This document shows, piece after piece, positions 50,469-60,256 of a DNA stretch of 64,000 nt. The DNA is from Dysgonamonadaceae bacterium (GTDB taxonomy: Bacteria; Bacteroidota; Bacteroidia; Bacteroidales; Azobacteroidaceae): assembly GCA_031289145.1 (NCBI GenBank), contig JAITQA010000047.1, positions 1 through 64,000 on the forward strand, written 5' to 3'. Position 1 is the stretch's first letter, and each line of letters opens with the position of its first letter. Made by a program: the position numbers and the translations under genes. The notes below the pieces were generated by a model. It ran no database searches and was not told the DNA's origin. It was given only the letters and a program-made list of their open reading frames with translations.

Positions 50469-52645
50469 TTTAACTTTAATTTAAATGGTAATTTTATTGA
50501 TAATTGGATATTTCGTCCAGGTTCGGGAATTTCTATTTTCCGGTAAAAACTCAAATGATTGTAATATGCCGTATTAAACAAGTTATGAACGGAAAGCGCA
50601 ATATCAGCTTTTGTCCCTGCCACGGGTAATTGCATCGTAGCGCTCAAATGAATAAGACTCACTCCGCGCGTCCTGTCTTCGTTTCTTGCTACGCGGTTTT
50701 GTGCGGCGATACTTTGCAGTTCCGCACGGAATTGAATGGTTTTCACATTCCATATCAAACCGTTGCGCATGGAAGCCGGTGGCGAAAAACTCATTGAGGT
50801 CTGTTCGTCCAAATTGTGCGTATAAACATATTCACCCGTTAGCCGGTAAGTCAGGTTACACAGAAAATCAATGTGCAATTCGACTTCCGTCCCGGCAAAT
50901 ATCGCTTCTGCGCCGGAATAGCGGTAAATTTGTCCGGCATGCGGCAATATCGACCATTCGCCGGTCGGTTTCAGATAAATATAATTATCGAACCAACTGA
51001 AAAAAGGACTTATAGACAATTTTATGCGCTCATGTTCGCAGGTATAGGAAGCGTCTAATTGCCAGCCCCGTTCGGAAGCAAGCGAAGCATCCCCCTGTTC
51101 GTGACGGAAAGCGCCATGGTGTACCCCGTTTGATGCCAATTCATTCGCGCCCGGCAATCGGAAACTCCGTCCGATATTGGCTTTTATCAGCTGAAATTCA
51201 TTGGGTTCCCAACTGATACCCAACGAACCGGAAATATCGCCGAAACGCCGGTTGACAGGATAAGTCCGCCATTTATACGCTTCAATAAACGCTTCCGCAT
51301 AAGCGCGTTCCCGAAGATAGGCTTCCAGATAACCATCCTGACTGGCTGATATATCTATCTTTCCATAATCCAAACGGATACCTCCGCTAATGGAAATGTT
51401 TTTGTTGGGATGAAAAACGCTTACCAGAAAGCCTCCGGTTGTCAGGCGCTTGTATTCGGGCAACAAAAAGGAATAACCTGCGATGCTGTTATGCTGATAT
51501 TGCACATCCCATCCGACCGTATGTTTCCACTGTTCCGCACCAAGCCAGTCCGCTTTCAAAGAAGAGCTGAACGTCGGGAGCGAAAATACAAGCTCCTTAT
51601 CCGGGTCTTTTTCAGGTACAGGCTGATTATTGTAATGCGTGTGGAAAAGGCTCCATTCTTCCCTGTGGTTGTATTGCACTCCGGCATCCCAGTACAGGCG
51701 GAAATTATCCTGTGTATATTGTTGTCGGGTGGTCATCTTCAGATGATTGACCGTACTGTACGGCAAATCAATATTCCGGCTGTCTCCATCATCCTGCAAG
51801 CGGGAAACAGCAGGGATGCCATGCGCACCTGGGAAAAAACCGACTTTCTGAAACGCATTGCTGACGGCATAATTGGCATAATAAGCTCCTTCTTTCCGAT
51901 ACTCGGCAAACAAGGCGGCATCCCGCTCAAACCCTGCCGTATTTTTTAATCGTCTGCCATAAATCGGCATACGTTGGGTGAGATACACGACAGTGTCCGC
52001 CGGTATCCGGTAATCGCCGAAATGTTGTTCGGAAAACCGCAACTTAATGTGCCATGCGTTTCGCTTTATTCCCAGCAGGACGGAAGCGCCAAGTGTCTCA
52101 TTAACCGATTTTCCCAACAAGGCGACTTCCCCGTAAATCTGATTTTCAGCCGGAGCCGGAAGCGGCGTTATTTCTATCACGCCACCCATTGCATCGCTGC
52201 CGTAGCGTAGCGATGCGGGTCCCTTGCAGATAAGCACACGCTCTACATTGAACGCATCTATTTCAAGTCCATGGTCGGATCCCCATTGCTGCCCTTCCTG
52301 CTTAATACCGTTTTCGGTAACCGCGATACGGTTGAATCCCATGCCCCGTATCATCGGTTTTGAAAAACCGGAACCGATATCCATCGAATGAATCCCCGGC
52401 ACAGATTCCAAAGTTTGCATTAGATTGCCCGTGAAATGTTCGTTCAGGAAATTTTTATCTGCCAGCTTAACCGTCAGTGCGGTATTCCGGTCTATGTTTT
52501 TTTGATAAGAACCGGCTACAACCACTTCATTCAACGATATCGTTCCAAGCGAATCCACTTCCTGTGCAGATAAAGGACCTATATACATACATATAAGAAT
52601 GGCCGAAATATAGCTGATACGCATACTATTTCGCAACTTTCTCAT
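50465..52645 (-). CDS. TonB-dependent receptor, ZnuD-like
   Basis: Plug IRGMGFNRIAVTENGIKQEGQQWGSDHGLEID; NGVHHGAFRHEQGD; downstream of a Fur-family regulator. Confidence 0.85.
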   Translation of the reverse strand: MRKLRNSMRISYISAILICMYIGPLSAQEVDSLGTISLNEVVVAGSYQKNIDRNTALTVKLADKNFLNEHFTGNLMQTLESVPGIHSMDIGSGFSKPMIRGMGFNRIAVTENGIKQEGQQWGSDHGLEIDAFNVERVLICKGPASLRYGSDAMGGVIEITPLPAPAENQIYGEVALLGKSVNETLGASVLLGIKRNAWHIKLRFSEQHFGDYRIPADTVVYLTQRMPIYGRRLKNTAGFERDAALFAEYRKEGAYYANYAVSNAFQKVGFFPGAHGIPAVSRLQDDGDSRNIDLPYSTVNHLKMTTRQQYTQDNFRLYWDAGVQYNHREEWSLFHTHYNNQPVPEKDPDKELVFSLPTFSSSLKADWLGAEQWKHTVGWDVQYQHNSIAGYSFLLPEYKRLTTGGFLVSVFHPNKNISISGGIRLDYGKIDISASQDGYLEAYLRERAYAEAFIEAYKWRTYPVNRRFGDISGSLGISWEPNEFQLIKANIGRSFRLPGANELASNGVHHGAFRHEQGDASLASERGWQLDASYTCEHERIKLSISPFFSWFDNYIYLKPTGEWSILPHAGQIYRYSGAEAIFAGTEVELHIDFLCNLTYRLTGEYVYTHNLDEQTSMSFSPPASMRNGLIWNVKTIQFRAELQSIAAQNRVARNEDRTRGVSLIHLSATMQLPVAGTKADIALSVHNLFNTAYYNHLSFYRKIEIPEPGRNIQLSIKLPFKLKLK

Positions 52646-53036
52646 TTTGTTCAGTTAAACAGTCCGGACAATATCCGGATACGATACAGGAAACCGCCAA
52701 CATTTTATATCCGGACGGAAGCGGCGAAATGGAAACAGGCTCATCTATACAAGAAATGGTTTCGCAACGGACGCAACGGAAATGCAAATGATTATCGTTA
52801 TGCTTTTCATTGGAGCAATGATGACACAAGGCGTAATAGGTCTTTCCATTTTCTCCCACAATTTTATGAATCATACCGTCATCACAAAATCCTTGCAGGA
52901 TGCGATAAATCGTTGCTTTATCCATCTTCTCCCGTAGTTTTTCTGCAAAATCATCATAACAAAGCGCTGATGAAGAATCAGATAATACACTCATTATCAT
53001 CTGTTTCGTTTTTGTGTTTCGTTTTTGCTTTTCCAT
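52626..53036 (-). CDS. Fur family transcriptional regulator (Fur or Zur)
   Basis: DKATIYRILQGFCDDGMIHKI winged helix, CXXC pairs (CVRC, CPDC); start trimmed to MEKQKRNTK. Confidence 0.85.
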   Translation of the reverse strand: MEKQKRNTKTKQMIMSVLSDSSSALCYDDFAEKLREKMDKATIYRILQGFCDDGMIHKIVGENGKTYYALCHHCSNEKHNDNHLHFRCVRCETISCIDEPVSISPLPSGYKMLAVSCIVSGYCPDCLTEQNEKVAK

Positions 53037-53083
53037 ATACCATAAATTATTAATGCGACAAAGGTACAATAATAATTTAATAT

Positions 53084-53098
53084 TGCAACAATGTCTCA
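53084..53098. promoter_or_regulatory. Candidate Fur/Zur operator
   Basis: tgcaaca-a-tgtctca (TGnnACA-N-TGTnnCA), between divergent fur-family gene and TonB receptor. Confidence 0.4.
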
Positions 53099-53270
53099 TT
53101 AATTTTAACTTTGAAAGTAGTTGTACCATCCGAAATTTTGAGCGTTTTCACCGAATCATACCTAAAATAACTGAATCACTTATAAAAATACCGACAAATC
53201 GGGATTGCCCGCTATTTCAAATACCCCGACCTTTGCAGTCACATTCTTAATAATAAAATTTCAATAAATC

Positions 53271-55436
53271 GTGAAATATTTATACATTTTCTTTTTTTGT
53301 TTGCTGAGTTCTGTGTCCATACAGTCTCAAAGCCTTTCCGGCAAAATCCCTTCGGCGGATAGCAGCGCCGTGAAATTGGACGAAATAGTTGTGGTAGGCA
53401 AATCCACTGTACGCAAGGTGAACGAGTCGGCGTACAATGTGGTGGCTATCGACGCCAAATCGCTTCACAACAAATCTTTAGACCTTGCACATGCGCTTGA
53501 CCGGATTTCGGGCATACGGGTCAGGGAATCGGGAGGCGTTGGCTCGGCTGCCGAGTTTTCGTTGAATGGATTCAGCGGTCGGCATATCAAGTTTTTTATG
53601 GATGGCGTTCCGATGGAAGGTTTCGGCTCGGCGTTCCAAATCAACAACATACCGATAAATCTGGCGGAACGGATTGAAGTATATAAAGGTGTCGTTCCCG
53701 TAGAATTTGGGGCGGATGCCTTGGGCGGCGCCATCAATATTGTCACCGACCAGAAACGCAGGAGGACATTCGTGGACGCTTCTTATTCGTATGACTCGTT
53801 CAATACCCACAAATCGTATATCAACGCGGGGCATACTGCGAGCAACGGGTTTACCGTGCAACTGAATGTTTTTCAGAACTATTCGGATAACAATTACTGG
53901 ATATATATTCCCGTGCTTGACCTGCAAACGGGGATTTACAGCGCTGATGAAAAGAAAGTTCGCGGTTTTCACGGCAATTATCATAACGAAACGCTGATTG
54001 CCAAGGTGGGCGTGGTCGGAAAAAAATACGCTGACAAACTGTTATTCGGCATCACTTTGGGGCAGGAAAAAGCGGATATTCAGAACTCAAATGTGATGAA
54101 GATTGTTTTCGGAGAAAAGTCCAGAGAAGGGACAACCGTCATGCCGACAGTGCAATATCAGAAGAAAAATCTTTTTACCGAAGGTCTTGACGTCAATCTG
54201 ACCGGAAATTACAACTTCGGCTATTCGCAGAACGTGGATACCGCATCGCGACAGTATAACTGGCACGGCGAATACATCGAAACATCGAAAAAAGGCGAAG
54301 GCAACTATTCTCTGGCAAAATTCCATAACCATAACGGCAGCGTGACGGCAAGCCTGAGATACAAATACAACCGTCACAGCATTTCGCTGAATAACGTATT
54401 GACTGCCTTCGACCGGAAAAGCGAAGACAGACTTGCCCTCGAAGAAACGGTTAATGCAACGGATACCTTTCCGAAGATAACTGCCAAAAACGTATCCGGA
54501 TTATCCTACAAGTTTGATTATAACAAACATTGGAACATTTCTCTGTTTGCAAAAAACTATATGCAATATACCAAAGGTCCCAGAAATGTTTCGACCACAA
54601 CGAACAGTTACAAATACGAATTGTTTTCGAATACGGTTTCGACCACGGGATATGGAGCGGCAACAACTTACCTGTTAAACGATTTGCAGTTTAAATTATC
54701 CTGCGAGAGAACTTACCGTTTGCCCACCGACAGAGAATTATTCGGCGACGAAGACCTCGAAAAGAGCAATACAGGGCTGAAACCCGAACACAGTAACAAT
54801 TACAATCTCAATGTCAGTTACGATAAAACGTTTAATAAAACCCATTCGCTGTTTGTCGATGCCTGTTTCATGTATCGCGACATCAGGGATTATATACGGC
54901 GGGTGGTGGAAAGCATGCACAGCACGGCATCGTTTGAAAATCACGGTCATGTAAGCAACATCGGTTACAACGGCGAAATACGTTATTCGTACCGGCGATG
55001 GCTCTCTATCGGTGGAAATTTCACTTATCAAAATCTTGTCAATCGGGAGAAATACAAGTCGGGCAGCGCTACAGTCGTTAGCACCAGTTACAAATCAAGA
55101 GTGCCCAACGTGCCTTATCTTTTCGGAAACGGCGATTGCAACGTGTTTCTTGCGCATGTTGGAGGAAAAGAAAATTCCCTGAATATCGGTTACAATATAT
55201 TGTATGTTAAAGAATTTCCGCTCCGATGGGGCACAAACGGACAATATGATTCGAAGGATTTGATACCCTCGCAACTCTCTCACGACGTCAATCTGACGTA
55301 TGCCATCAAAAACGGAAAATACAACGTTTCCGTAGAATGTCGCAATTTAACGGACGAAAGGATGTACGATAATTTCAGTTTGCAGAAACCCGGAAGAAGT
55401 TTCTCCGTTAAAGTCAGGTATTTTTTCAGCAAATAA
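53271..55436 (+). CDS. TonB-dependent receptor, XusA-like (GTG start)
   Basis: TonB box LDEIVVVGKS, plug; followed by DUF4374 lipoprotein and PepSY protein as in XusABC. Confidence 0.88.
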   Translation: MKYLYIFFFCLLSSVSIQSQSLSGKIPSADSSAVKLDEIVVVGKSTVRKVNESAYNVVAIDAKSLHNKSLDLAHALDRISGIRVRESGGVGSAAEFSLNGFSGRHIKFFMDGVPMEGFGSAFQINNIPINLAERIEVYKGVVPVEFGADALGGAINIVTDQKRRRTFVDASYSYDSFNTHKSYINAGHTASNGFTVQLNVFQNYSDNNYWIYIPVLDLQTGIYSADEKKVRGFHGNYHNETLIAKVGVVGKKYADKLLFGITLGQEKADIQNSNVMKIVFGEKSREGTTVMPTVQYQKKNLFTEGLDVNLTGNYNFGYSQNVDTASRQYNWHGEYIETSKKGEGNYSLAKFHNHNGSVTASLRYKYNRHSISLNNVLTAFDRKSEDRLALEETVNATDTFPKITAKNVSGLSYKFDYNKHWNISLFAKNYMQYTKGPRNVSTTTNSYKYELFSNTVSTTGYGAATTYLLNDLQFKLSCERTYRLPTDRELFGDEDLEKSNTGLKPEHSNNYNLNVSYDKTFNKTHSLFVDACFMYRDIRDYIRRVVESMHSTASFENHGHVSNIGYNGEIRYSYRRWLSIGGNFTYQNLVNREKYKSGSATVVSTSYKSRVPNVPYLFGNGDCNVFLAHVGGKENSLNIGYNILYVKEFPLRWGTNGQYDSKDLIPSQLSHDVNLTYAIKNGKYNVSVECRNLTDERMYDNFSLQKPGRSFSVKVRYFFSK

Positions 55437-55569
55437 TCTGAACTGTGATTTTAATATGATTGGTATGATTGATATGATTAAAGAAATCAATGCGCTCAAT
55501 AAAAGAATAAACAATAATGGGTTTTAGCCCAAATTAAAATTAATATATAAACATCTAAATTTTTCAAAA

Positions 55570-56790
55570 ATGAATAAAAAGATTATTTCAGGTTTTATTT
55601 TAGGATTAAGTATTCTTTGCGTATCATGCGACAAAGAAGAAGACAACGATGCGCCGGAACAACCAAAAGGCGCTTACATCATTTCAGCCACCAGCGAGGA
55701 TGGCTCGTATCTTCTGCAAGCCGAAGACATTTCGTCGGGGCAGGTTTCCATTGTCGGCAACGGATTGGAGACCGAATCCGGTACGGCATGGGTTTTCTAC
55801 AAGGACAAATATGCGTACCGTTTGTTTTACCGGCAAGGCGACCCCGCACAGGCAAGCGCGTATGAACTCGACACGGACGGCAAACTGAAAATAAGAACCA
55901 ATACGTTTCAGTTGCCTTCGCGATACACTACTTACGGCGTTTTTGACAAGTACATTGTTACCGCAGTTTCCGTAACGCAGACCGACGATACTCCGGGTCT
56001 CCAGTTTAACTTTTTGGATGTGACCGACCAAAGTCTTACGTCGAAAACGATTGCAGCAGGAAATTTTACCGGCAACGGCGAAACGGCAAATCTTTCGGGG
56101 ATTCTTGAAGTGGGAGATAAATTCTTTTCGGGCGTATGCACCACTCCAGCTGTAAATGCCGGAGGCACAGCCGGTACGACTACCGAATATCCCGACAGCG
56201 TGTGGGTGGCTATTTTCGACAGGGATTTGAATTGCGTTATCGCTCGCGACGGTCGTCTGAGCTATTCCACAGGGCGTTATCGTTCAGGCTATCACACGAA
56301 TCTGGCAAAAGACGACAACGACAACGTCTATGTTTTCTCCTCGGCATACGATAGCCGTACAACAAAACCGTCGGGCGCGCTCCGCATCAAAAAAGGCGAA
56401 ACACGCTTTGACCCTGATTATTTCTTCGATATACAAACCTTGGCAAATGGGCGTCACCTCTTCAAAGTGTGGCATATCACGGGCGATTACTTCCTCCTTC
56501 AGATGTACAACACGCCCAATCAGACGAGCGAAGCCGCATGGAGCGTTTTGGCAGTGGTGGACGTGGTGAAGAAAACATACAGGGAAGTTACAGGACTGCC
56601 TGCATTAGACAAGATAAGTAGCATCGGCTCTACTCCATACGCAGAAAACGGTAAAATTGCCATTCCCGTCGTGTCAACAGACGAATATCCGCATGTTTAT
56701 ATCATTGACGCGGCAACAGCCTCGGCTGTCAAAGGCTTGGAAATTGTTGCGGAAGGCGCCGGCGCTGTCGGAAAATTAATTGGAAATTAG
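55570..56790 (+). CDS. DUF4374 domain lipoprotein, XusB-like
   Basis: Lipobox ILCVSC; KGAYIISATSEDGSYLLQAEDISSGQVSIVGNG; gene order. Confidence 0.85.
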   Translation: MNKKIISGFILGLSILCVSCDKEEDNDAPEQPKGAYIISATSEDGSYLLQAEDISSGQVSIVGNGLETESGTAWVFYKDKYAYRLFYRQGDPAQASAYELDTDGKLKIRTNTFQLPSRYTTYGVFDKYIVTAVSVTQTDDTPGLQFNFLDVTDQSLTSKTIAAGNFTGNGETANLSGILEVGDKFFSGVCTTPAVNAGGTAGTTTEYPDSVWVAIFDRDLNCVIARDGRLSYSTGRYRSGYHTNLAKDDNDNVYVFSSAYDSRTTKPSGALRIKKGETRFDPDYFFDIQTLANGRHLFKVWHITGDYFLLQMYNTPNQTSEAAWSVLAVVDVVKKTYREVTGLPALDKISSIGSTPYAENGKIAIPVVSTDEYPHVYIIDAATASAVKGLEIVAEGAGAVGKLIGN

Positions 56791-56799
56791 GAATTTAAT

Positions 56800-56846
56800 T
56801 AACCGCAAAGAATAAGACTTTGCGCTCTTTGCGCTCTTTGCGGTTA
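56800..56846. repeat. aaccgcaaag-family hairpin, second copy
   Basis: taaccgcaaag (56800-56810) / ctttgcggtta (56836-56846) with repeated gcgctcttt inside. Confidence 0.7.
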
Positions 56847-56857
56847 AAAATATAACA

Positions 56858-58162
56858 ATGAAAAAAATAATTCGTAAATTACATCTCTGGCTATCCGTTC
56901 CGTTTGGATTAATCATAGCGATTATCTGTTTTTCAGGCGCGATGCTGGTGTTCGAAACCGAGATTCAGGAGTGGAGTTTCCCTGCCCGCTATTTTGTGGA
57001 AGAGGTGAAAGATGAGCCGATTTCTGTCGGACGACTGATGAGGTCGGTCAGCGCTCAATTGCCGGACACGCTATCAATATCCGGCGTTCAAATCCTCAAT
57101 AATCCGAAAAGAAATTACCGGATGAGCTTTACCGGTCAAAACCGGATGGCAGCCGTTTATGTTGACCCTTATACGGGAAATATACGCGATTTGCAGTTGG
57201 GGGCACAGCAGAATTTTTTCCTTACCATGCGGCAATTGCACCGTTGGTTATTGGATGATTTCAAGCGCGACGGCAGTTTTTCGTTAGGCAAAACCGTTGT
57301 AGGCGTCAGTACGTTATTGTTTATTTTCGTACTGATTTCCGGAATCATTATCTGGATACCGAAAACAAAAAAAGCCTTGCTTCTCCGTCTGAAAATCAAA
57401 ATAAAATACGGATGGCAACGGTTTTGGCACGATTTACATGTCGCCGGAGGTATTTATGCCGCCCTCCTGTTGCTGGCAATGTCATTGACCGGATTGACCT
57501 ATTCGTTCAGCTGGTATCGCAACGGATTTTACCGTGTTTTCGGAGCAGACATTCCGCAAATGGGACACGGAGGCGCACCTGTACCGCAAGCAATAGCTGA
57601 CAGTACGGCAATAGTCGACAGTATTACAATAGTCGACAGTACTGCAAACGTTGAAGGCAGAGGTGAATACCAACGCGAAGGCAGAGGTGGCAGAGGTGGC
57701 AGACCTGAAAACCGTGGCGGCAGAGGCGGTCGTCCCGAAAATGCCGGCGAAAACCGGCGAGGAGGCAGAGGCGGCGAGTCTCAGTCCGGCATGACCATCA
57801 ACTTTCGGCAATGGCAAACGGTCGTCAACCAACTGAAAACGCAATATCCCGATTGTAGAAGCATAACAATTCAGGACGGCAGAGCATCCGTATCCTTATC
57901 GGAATATGGCAACGGCAGGGCGTCGGACAGTCATGTCTTTGATGCGCAAACCGGCGACATCACCGAATCCACCTATTACAAAGACACCAATAAATCAGGC
58001 AAAATGCGCGGATGGATATACGCCGTCCACGTAGGCAGTTGGGGCGGCATAACTACCCGTATCCTTAGTTTTCTTGCTGCTTTGTTGGGTGCAGCCTTGC
58101 CTCTGACGGGATATTATTTATGGATAAGGCGACTGTGGCATCGAAAGAACAGTAACCGGTAA
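56858..58162 (+). CDS. PepSY-associated TM protein, XusC-like
   Basis: KKIIRKLHLWLSVPFGLIIAIICFSGAMLVFETEI, RQLHRWLLDDF, HDLHVAGGIYAALLLLAMSLTGL, C-terminal TM. Confidence 0.88.
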   Translation: MKKIIRKLHLWLSVPFGLIIAIICFSGAMLVFETEIQEWSFPARYFVEEVKDEPISVGRLMRSVSAQLPDTLSISGVQILNNPKRNYRMSFTGQNRMAAVYVDPYTGNIRDLQLGAQQNFFLTMRQLHRWLLDDFKRDGSFSLGKTVVGVSTLLFIFVLISGIIIWIPKTKKALLLRLKIKIKYGWQRFWHDLHVAGGIYAALLLLAMSLTGLTYSFSWYRNGFYRVFGADIPQMGHGGAPVPQAIADSTAIVDSITIVDSTANVEGRGEYQREGRGGRGGRPENRGGRGGRPENAGENRRGGRGGESQSGMTINFRQWQTVVNQLKTQYPDCRSITIQDGRASVSLSEYGNGRASDSHVFDAQTGDITESTYYKDTNKSGKMRGWIYAVHVGSWGGITTRILSFLAALLGAALPLTGYYLWIRRLWHRKNSNR

Positions 58163-58165
58163 CTG

Positions 58166-58999
58166 TTACCGTATAAAATTTGTAGCTGTTCTTTGCTCGT
58201 ATGTTGGCGGTTCAATGCCTGCTGCTTTTCCTGCGGCAATGCACTTTACTATCCATGCCATATTTTGTCCCAGGGCACGCATAGTTTGCATACCCTCCAA
58301 ATCGCGGCGCACTTCGTCGGGGGTGTTGCCATGCACCATATTCCAGTATTGCGACGACACCAAAGGCATATTACTGATGGTAATATATTTGTTGAGCTGT
58401 TCGAGCGCTGCGGTAGAGCCTGCTCTGCGACAACTTACTATGGCAGCGCCGGGTTTACCGGCAAAGCGACTGCCGCCGGCATAAAACAGCCTGTCTAAAA
58501 ACGGCGTGATAAAGCCCGATGCACCGGCATAATGCACCGGCGAACCGAAAACAAAGCCATCATAAGTGTTTACTTTCTCAAGCAGGACGTTTACATTATC
58601 TTCTATGATACACTTTCCTGTTGAACGACAAGAACCACAGCCTCGACAGCCTGATATGGATTCCATACCGAGCCATGACAGCTTTGATTCTATGCCGTTT
58701 TGTTCCAATGCAACGCCAACTTCAGAGAGGGCAGTGTAGGTGCAGCCCTTTTTGTGTGGACTGCCGTTGAGCAATAATACTTTCATATTTGTTTTGTTTT
58801 GATAAGTTATTAAATTAGCATCCGCTTCATTGGCCAAAGGCATTGTAGCGGTGCTATCGTTCTGTCCGGTATAATATTTCATGCCCAAGTAGGTAACTAA
58901 TGCTCCTCCTGCGGTAACTCCTGCATACTTTATAGCATTGCGGCGCGATATCTTGCGTCCGCTGGAGGTTTTATTGTCAAATTCTTTCTCCTTGCTCAT
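58166..58999 (-). CDS. Flavodoxin-fold NAD(P)H-dependent oxidoreductase with twin-arginine-like leader
   Basis: SRRNAIKYAGVTAGGALVTYLG leader; MKVLLLNGSPHKKGCTYTAL, SGCRGCGSCRSTGKCIIEDN, FGSPVHYAGASG. Confidence 0.85.
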   Translation of the reverse strand: MSKEKEFDNKTSSGRKISRRNAIKYAGVTAGGALVTYLGMKYYTGQNDSTATMPLANEADANLITYQNKTNMKVLLLNGSPHKKGCTYTALSEVGVALEQNGIESKLSWLGMESISGCRGCGSCRSTGKCIIEDNVNVLLEKVNTYDGFVFGSPVHYAGASGFITPFLDRLFYAGGSRFAGKPGAAIVSCRRAGSTAALEQLNKYITISNMPLVSSQYWNMVHGNTPDEVRRDLEGMQTMRALGQNMAWIVKCIAAGKAAGIEPPTYEQRTATNFIR

Positions 59000-59030
59000 T
59001 TTGTTTAACACAAACTTATTTATTAAGAAG

Positions 59031-59038
59031 CAAAGGTA
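59031..59038 (-). promoter_or_regulatory. -7 element TACCTTTG upstream of oxidoreductase
   Basis: caaaggta on plus strand 32 nt upstream of ATG. Confidence 0.45.
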
Positions 59039-59194
59039 GTCAAAATCTTGTAAAATATGACAAAAAAACAATAAAATTATAGCAAAACATCTTTCACAGC
59101 TTACATCTCCCAGCTAATCATGAATCATTGAATACAAAAGCATTACATGTGTGGTAATTTGGAATACACCTGAAACGAGAGTACCTCTTCTTAC

Positions 59195-59544
59195 TAAGAA
59201 GCGGTACTGAGGCGTTAACTATTTGTCTGCAAATATATAAAATATTTTCCATGTGGTAATTAAGAAACATATATATTTTTTATATCTTTTCACACAAGCG
59301 GATAAATATTGATATAATACACTGTTTATCAATTTGTTTACAAAATGTTCCAAAAATAAATAATACATCATTGATATACAAAAAAACATTTAAATATCTG
59401 ATTTATTGATAATTATGATTAATCGTTATTCTGGATTCATACTTTATGTTTATAAAAATGTTTATAAATTTGGATAAATGTAAAAATAATACTACTGTTA
59501 ATCAATGACTTATGATTAAATATACGCCTCAGTACCGCTTCTTA
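59195..59544. repeat. Inverted-repeat-flanked AT-rich segment
   Basis: taagaagcggtactgaggcgt (59195-59215) and its perfect 21-bp reverse complement (59524-59544), ~308 bp of AT-rich DNA between. Confidence 0.8.
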
Positions 59545-59629
59545 CTAAGAGGAGGAACTGAAATAAGATATCAGATGAATTAAATAAAGCAAAAAAAAAT
59601 TAATTCTACTATAATAAATATAAAGGTTT

Positions 59630-60250
59630 ATGAGATGTAAAAATTGTGGATGGGACAACCCATCCGAAAAGTTAAAATGCGAAAAATGTAACGCAACTCT
59701 AAGCAGATCAATAATCAACACGAATGATTTGCTTTCGGAAAAAGAATCCGGTACAGAATTTGACCCTAAAAAAACAGCGGTAGGGTGCCCGGAGTGTGGT
59801 TATCCTATCAGAATTTCAGACCAAAGATGTCCTAATTGCGACAATCCGCTCGCGCCGGATGAATTTAAACCTCCCCGTTTTGCAAGCGGCACAGTCATTC
59901 AGGGAGTAGGAAATCCTGAAAAACCGATAGACGGGAAAAAATTAGTGGGTTTTCTTGTCACTTATACTCAAACACCTTCGGGAGATTTTTTCCCTGTTTA
60001 TGAAGGAAGAAACTATATCGGTCGAGACAGTTCTACGAATATTTGCCTCCCAAAAGACGAGCAAATATCCGGCAAACATCTTTCTATTCTGTATCGTCCG
60101 ATTGACCGGAAATTCAAATTCAAAGACGAACAGTCGAGCAACGGTACTTTTGTCAATGAAAAATTGATTGATGAAGGCGAATTGAAAAATTTCGATACAA
60201 TCCGTATCGGCTCAACGAAATTGTTGTTTATTGAAATTCCTCAATTCTAA
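59630..60250 (+). CDS. Double zinc-ribbon + FHA domain protein
   Basis: CKNCGWDNPSEKLKCEKC, CPECGYPIRISDQRCPNC; FHA: YIGRDSSTNICLPKDEQISGKHLSILYR...DEQSSNGTFVNEKLI. Confidence 0.9.
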   Translation: MRCKNCGWDNPSEKLKCEKCNATLSRSIINTNDLLSEKESGTEFDPKKTAVGCPECGYPIRISDQRCPNCDNPLAPDEFKPPRFASGTVIQGVGNPEKPIDGKKLVGFLVTYTQTPSGDFFPVYEGRNYIGRDSSTNICLPKDEQISGKHLSILYRPIDRKFKFKDEQSSNGTFVNEKLIDEGELKNFDTIRIGSTKLLFIEIPQF

Positions 60251-60256
60251 TTCTAT

